Of a stretch of DNA of 64,000 bases, positions 61,495 to 64,000 are shown piece after piece; the first letter of the stretch is position 1, and every line of letters begins with the position of its first letter. Position numbers and translations under genes: made by a program. This DNA comes from Maricaulis sp. (GTDB taxonomy: Bacteria > Pseudomonadota > Alphaproteobacteria > Caulobacterales > Maricaulaceae). Below the pieces are notes generated by a model. That model saw nothing but the letters and a program-made list of their open reading frames with translations, made no database searches and was not told the origin of the DNA. The stretch is taken from NCBI GenBank assembly GCA_017643585.1, contig JAEPND010000006.1, forward strand, positions 117,066 through 181,065. The letters are read 5' to 3'.

Positions 61495-62607
61495 ATGAGC
61501 TTCGATACTGACGTTGTCATCATCGGCGCCGGTATCGCGGGCCTGGCAACCGGATATGCAACTTCCCGCCGCGGCCTGGAAACGGTCATCATCGAACAGG
61601 AAGCCGGGATCGGGCAGGGCGTGTCGTCCCGGAATTCCGAAGTCATCCATGCCGGTATCTACTATCCAGCCAGATCGCTGAAGGCGAAGCTGTGTGTTGC
61701 CGGCAAGCAGATGCTGTATGCGTTCTGTGACAAGCACCGGGTACCCTACAGCCGCTGTGGCAAGCTGGTCGTGGCCACGACGACGGAGGAAGAGCCGCGG
61801 CTGGATGCCATCCTGGCTCAAGGGCTTGCCAATGGCGTCGATGACCTTCAGCGCCTGAGCGGGGATGAGGTGCGGTCGCTCGAGCCCCACCTCAAAGCAA
61901 CCGCCGCTATCCTCTCGCCCTCCAGTGGTCTGGTCGACAGCCATGCACTGATGTTGATGCTGGGTGGCGAGATTACGCGTCACGGCGGTGCGATCGCCGT
62001 CAACACGCCCTTTGCCGGGGCAACGCCCCTTGAAGGTGGAGGTTTTGTTGTTCGCACTGCGGGAGAGGCGGCCACTGAATTGACCACGCGCTATCTCGTC
62101 CTGGCGGCCGGGCTGGGTGCGCAAGCTGCGGCGGCACGTGTCGATACCTACCCCGCCGAGAAAATTCCCCAACGCCATCTTGGAAAAGGTGTCTATTTTT
62201 CCTTGGCGGGCAAGGCCCCGTTCGAGCGGCTGATTTACCCGTTGCCGATACCCGGGGCGCTGGGCACGCATTATCGTCGGGACCTGGGTGGGCAGGCCCG
62301 TTTCGGGCCCGATCTGGATTATGTCGATACCCTGGACTACGAGGTTGATCCTGCGCGCGCAGCCTCGTTCTACGACACTATTCGCCGCTTCTGGCCGGAC
62401 CTGCCGGACGATGCGCTGGTGCCGGATTATGCGGGCATTCGGCCCAAGATTCACGGCCCGGACCAGCCCCAGTGCGATTTCCGCATCGAGGGCACCGACC
62501 AGCATGGCCTTGCCGGACTGGTCGCGATGTTCGGCATTGAAAGCCCCGGCCTCACATCCTCCCTTGCTATCGGCGAGCTGACCGTGAAACGCCTGGCGCT
62601 CGCCTAG
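61495..62607 (+). CDS. FAD-dependent oxidoreductase (DAO family, L-2-hydroxyglutarate oxidase-like)
   Basis: A 370-residue flavoprotein. The N-terminal FAD motif is VVIIGAGIAGLATGYATSRRG, followed by SSRNSEVIHAGIYYPARSLKAKLC, a segment typical of L-2-hydroxyglutarate dehydrogenases, and a C-terminal AGIRPKIHGP with FGIESPGLTSSLAIGELTVKRL. It should oxidise a 2-hydroxy acid or an amino acid. The exact substrate cannot be fixed by eye. It lies 14 bases behind kbl, so a link to glycine or threonine metabolism is possible. Confidence 0.85.
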   Translation: MSFDTDVVIIGAGIAGLATGYATSRRGLETVIIEQEAGIGQGVSSRNSEVIHAGIYYPARSLKAKLCVAGKQMLYAFCDKHRVPYSRCGKLVVATTTEEEPRLDAILAQGLANGVDDLQRLSGDEVRSLEPHLKATAAILSPSSGLVDSHALMLMLGGEITRHGGAIAVNTPFAGATPLEGGGFVVRTAGEAATELTTRYLVLAAGLGAQAAAARVDTYPAEKIPQRHLGKGVYFSLAGKAPFERLIYPLPIPGALGTHYRRDLGGQARFGPDLDYVDTLDYEVDPARAASFYDTIRRFWPDLPDDALVPDYAGIRPKIHGPDQPQCDFRIEGTDQHGLAGLVAMFGIESPGLTSSLAIGELTVKRLALA

Positions 62608-62760
62608 ACACGGGACGGTGCCGGTATCGTTCCCGCTGCCCAAACCCCGGACTCCCGCTAGATTTCGCCCGGTAAACTCGCGTGCCGGATGTTTTTGCAT
62701 CCAAATCCATGCCGGGGGGCATCACAGGGTTATCCCGATTAACAGGGGGGAGAAGCGATC

Positions 62761-63927
62761 ATGAGCACGACAACCACCAGCAATGCCCGTCCACAGGACG
62801 AAATGCTGCCATTCCTCAATAATTTCCACGACATCTTCACGACCATCGGCGTCGTGATTTTGCTCATCGGCATGAATATAGGTATTGCCCAGGTGCTCGA
62901 CACCCATGATTTCGGCGAGGGCCAGAACCTGGTCTATGCACGCCTTGGCCTGTTTGCCGGTGTCGCCCTGGTCGCCTGGCTCTTGTCCGCGCTGCTGGTC
63001 GGACGTCAGCGCCGCATCCTTCCCGGCATTGTCCTGGCGGCGACTTTCGGCATCACGACCAGTGGTGTGCTCGGCTGGCTTTATACCGACTACCTGATCA
63101 ATGGCGTGGGCATTGCCCAGCTGATGCAGGAAGGTGGCGAGTTCCAGATCAGCGGTGACCAGTTCAGCTTTGCGGCGGTCAGTGCGGTGATCCAGAACCT
63201 CAACCCGGCCGTTCGGTTTGCGCCGATCGTCTATGCCATGATCGGTCTGTTGCCGATGGTGGCCTATTATCTGGCTTTCCGTCTGCCCTTTACCGGTGGT
63301 CTTGTCGGTGCCGGTCTTGTCTTTACGGCCGCCATGGTGATCGTTGCTGTCTTCCCATACTACGCCATCCTGTATCTGCCGGGCCTCTTGCTGCTGGCTG
63401 CGACCACGCTGCTGGTCGCCGGAATTTTCTTTGACGCCCGTGATCCACAGCGCCAGACGCGTCTGTCCGGTACGGCTTTCTGGCTGCACTTCTTCGCGGC
63501 GCCGGCCATGTTGTTCGCAGTGCTAACCGTGACCCAGGCCGGTTTCTCGCTGGACATGGTTGAAGTCATGAACCCGCAGCAGATCTTCATCTTCTCTGCG
63601 ATGAGCGAGGAGAATGTTTCCTCCGCGACAGTCGCCGCGACAGCGCTGACGGTGATCGGTATCTTCGCCATCATCTCGCTGCTGATCAATCGCCGTGCCC
63701 TGATCGTCTCCGGTCTGCTGACGGCCGGCGTCTCGATCAGCGTCATTGTCAATGAATCCGGAATGGGTGAGGGCGCCACGATCGCGGTCACCATGCTGGT
63801 GCTGGGCGGTATTGTCGTCATTCTCGGCGCAGCCTGGAACCCGGTACGGTCCCTGCTGCTGGCGCCGTTCCCGAGCTCTGGCCCGCTGGCGCGGATCTTC
63901 CCGCCGGTCTCTGCAAACGAGGGCTAG
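62761..63927 (+). CDS. Multi-spanning membrane protein, unknown function
   Basis: A 388-residue integral membrane protein with about nine or ten hydrophobic spans (first near residues 27-46) and a polar loop around MQEGGEFQISGDQFSF. The N-terminal 14 residues are Thr/Ser-rich and hydrophilic. No conserved motif was recognised, so transport or signalling cannot be told apart. GGGGGGAGAAG lies 5 bases before the ATG. A one-mismatch copy of the TGAAC-N3-GTTCA dyad follows the gene at 63940. Confidence 0.75.
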   Translation: MSTTTTSNARPQDEMLPFLNNFHDIFTTIGVVILLIGMNIGIAQVLDTHDFGEGQNLVYARLGLFAGVALVAWLLSALLVGRQRRILPGIVLAATFGITTSGVLGWLYTDYLINGVGIAQLMQEGGEFQISGDQFSFAAVSAVIQNLNPAVRFAPIVYAMIGLLPMVAYYLAFRLPFTGGLVGAGLVFTAAMVIVAVFPYYAILYLPGLLLLAATTLLVAGIFFDARDPQRQTRLSGTAFWLHFFAAPAMLFAVLTVTQAGFSLDMVEVMNPQQIFIFSAMSEENVSSATVAATALTVIGIFAIISLLINRRALIVSGLLTAGVSISVIVNESGMGEGATIAVTMLVLGGIVVILGAAWNPVRSLLLAPFPSSGPLARIFPPVSANEG

Positions 63928-63939
63928 GTGTCAAAGCTA

Positions 63940-63952
63940 TGAAGGTTGTTCA
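63940..63952. promoter_or_regulatory. One-mismatch copy of the TGAAC-N3-GTTCA dyad
   Basis: TGAAG-GTT-GTTCA, with one mismatch from the dyad found three times between 25257 and 29878. It lies 13 bases after the membrane protein stop and may belong to a gene beyond the window. Weak without that context. Confidence 0.3.
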
Positions 63953-64000
63953 CCCGGGGCTGGGTTGAGAGATTGGGGTTGCAACACTCCACCTCTTAGC

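Overview
The window looks like the chromosome of a high-GC, aquatic alphaproteobacterium, most likely a Maricaulis/Hyphomonas-type organism. This is an inference from gene content: cytochrome c maturation genes, a large TonB-dependent receptor, several acyl-CoA dehydrogenases, a BigR-type sulfide module, a glyoxylate shunt with an adjacent ScfR/RamB-type regulator, and a TrpR-like protein heading the his operon. No rRNA, tRNA, CRISPR array, insertion sequence or phage gene was recognised. The DNA is densely coding and reads as core or metabolic genome rather than a mobile island.

Layout. 1-1984: the end of a ccmF-ccmG-ccmH-ccmI cytochrome c maturation operon. 1987-3399: a small secreted protein and a membrane fatty acid desaturase. 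3502-14065: a ten-gene co-directional beta-oxidation cluster (three acyl-CoA dehydrogenases, two SDRs, acyl-CoA ligase, MaoC hydratase, thioesterase-fold protein, thiolase, quinone oxidoreductase-like protein) closed by a strong terminator. 14198-20032: an M28 peptidase, a small secreted protein, an HxlR regulator, and a BASS-type transporter with an N-acyl-D-amino-acid deacylase. 20080-31012: a lipid or alcohol oxidation region with an SDR, an aldehyde dehydrogenase, a GMC alcohol oxidase/dehydrogenase, a serine hydrolase, a TonB receptor, a fatty-acid-hydroxylase/sterol-desaturase family protein and a ferritin-like di-iron protein. Three transcription units here carry the same perfect dyad TGAAC-N3-GTTCA. 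31075-32886: a hybrid histidine kinase. 32957-37946: an ScfR-type regulator divergent from aceA-aceB, plus a small STAS-like protein. 38083-44362: a lipoprotein, acs, SulP transporter, persulfide-dioxygenase-like hydrolase, rhodanese and a BigR/SqrR-type repressor. 44510-50270: a yerC-hisG-hisD/B-hisH-hisA-hisF-hisIE operon. 50272-58216: two small secreted proteins and the hut locus (hutC, hutF, hutI, hutH, hutG, hutU). 58281-63927: a small membrane protein, a cluster of extragenic palindromes, a HAD phosphatase, kbl, an FAD oxidoreductase and a multi-spanning membrane protein.

How it works together. The gene set fits an organism living on lipids, acyl chains and amino acids. Acyl-CoA oxidation, acs and the glyoxylate shunt feed acetyl-CoA into central metabolism. 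The hut genes degrade histidine by the HutF/HutG route, through formimino- and formyl-glutamate. The his operon makes histidine and lies directly beside hut.

The strongest unusual features are: (1) a single reading frame joining histidinol dehydrogenase to imidazoleglycerol-phosphate dehydratase (HisD-HisB), two non-consecutive steps; (2) the TGAAC-N3-GTTCA regulon linking two di-iron oxygenase-like proteins to an alcohol/aldehyde oxidation operon; (3) several well-placed dyads that look like operators for the neighbouring regulators (BigR, HutC, YerC, ScfR, HxlR). All functions come from reading translated sequence and motifs; no database search was run.
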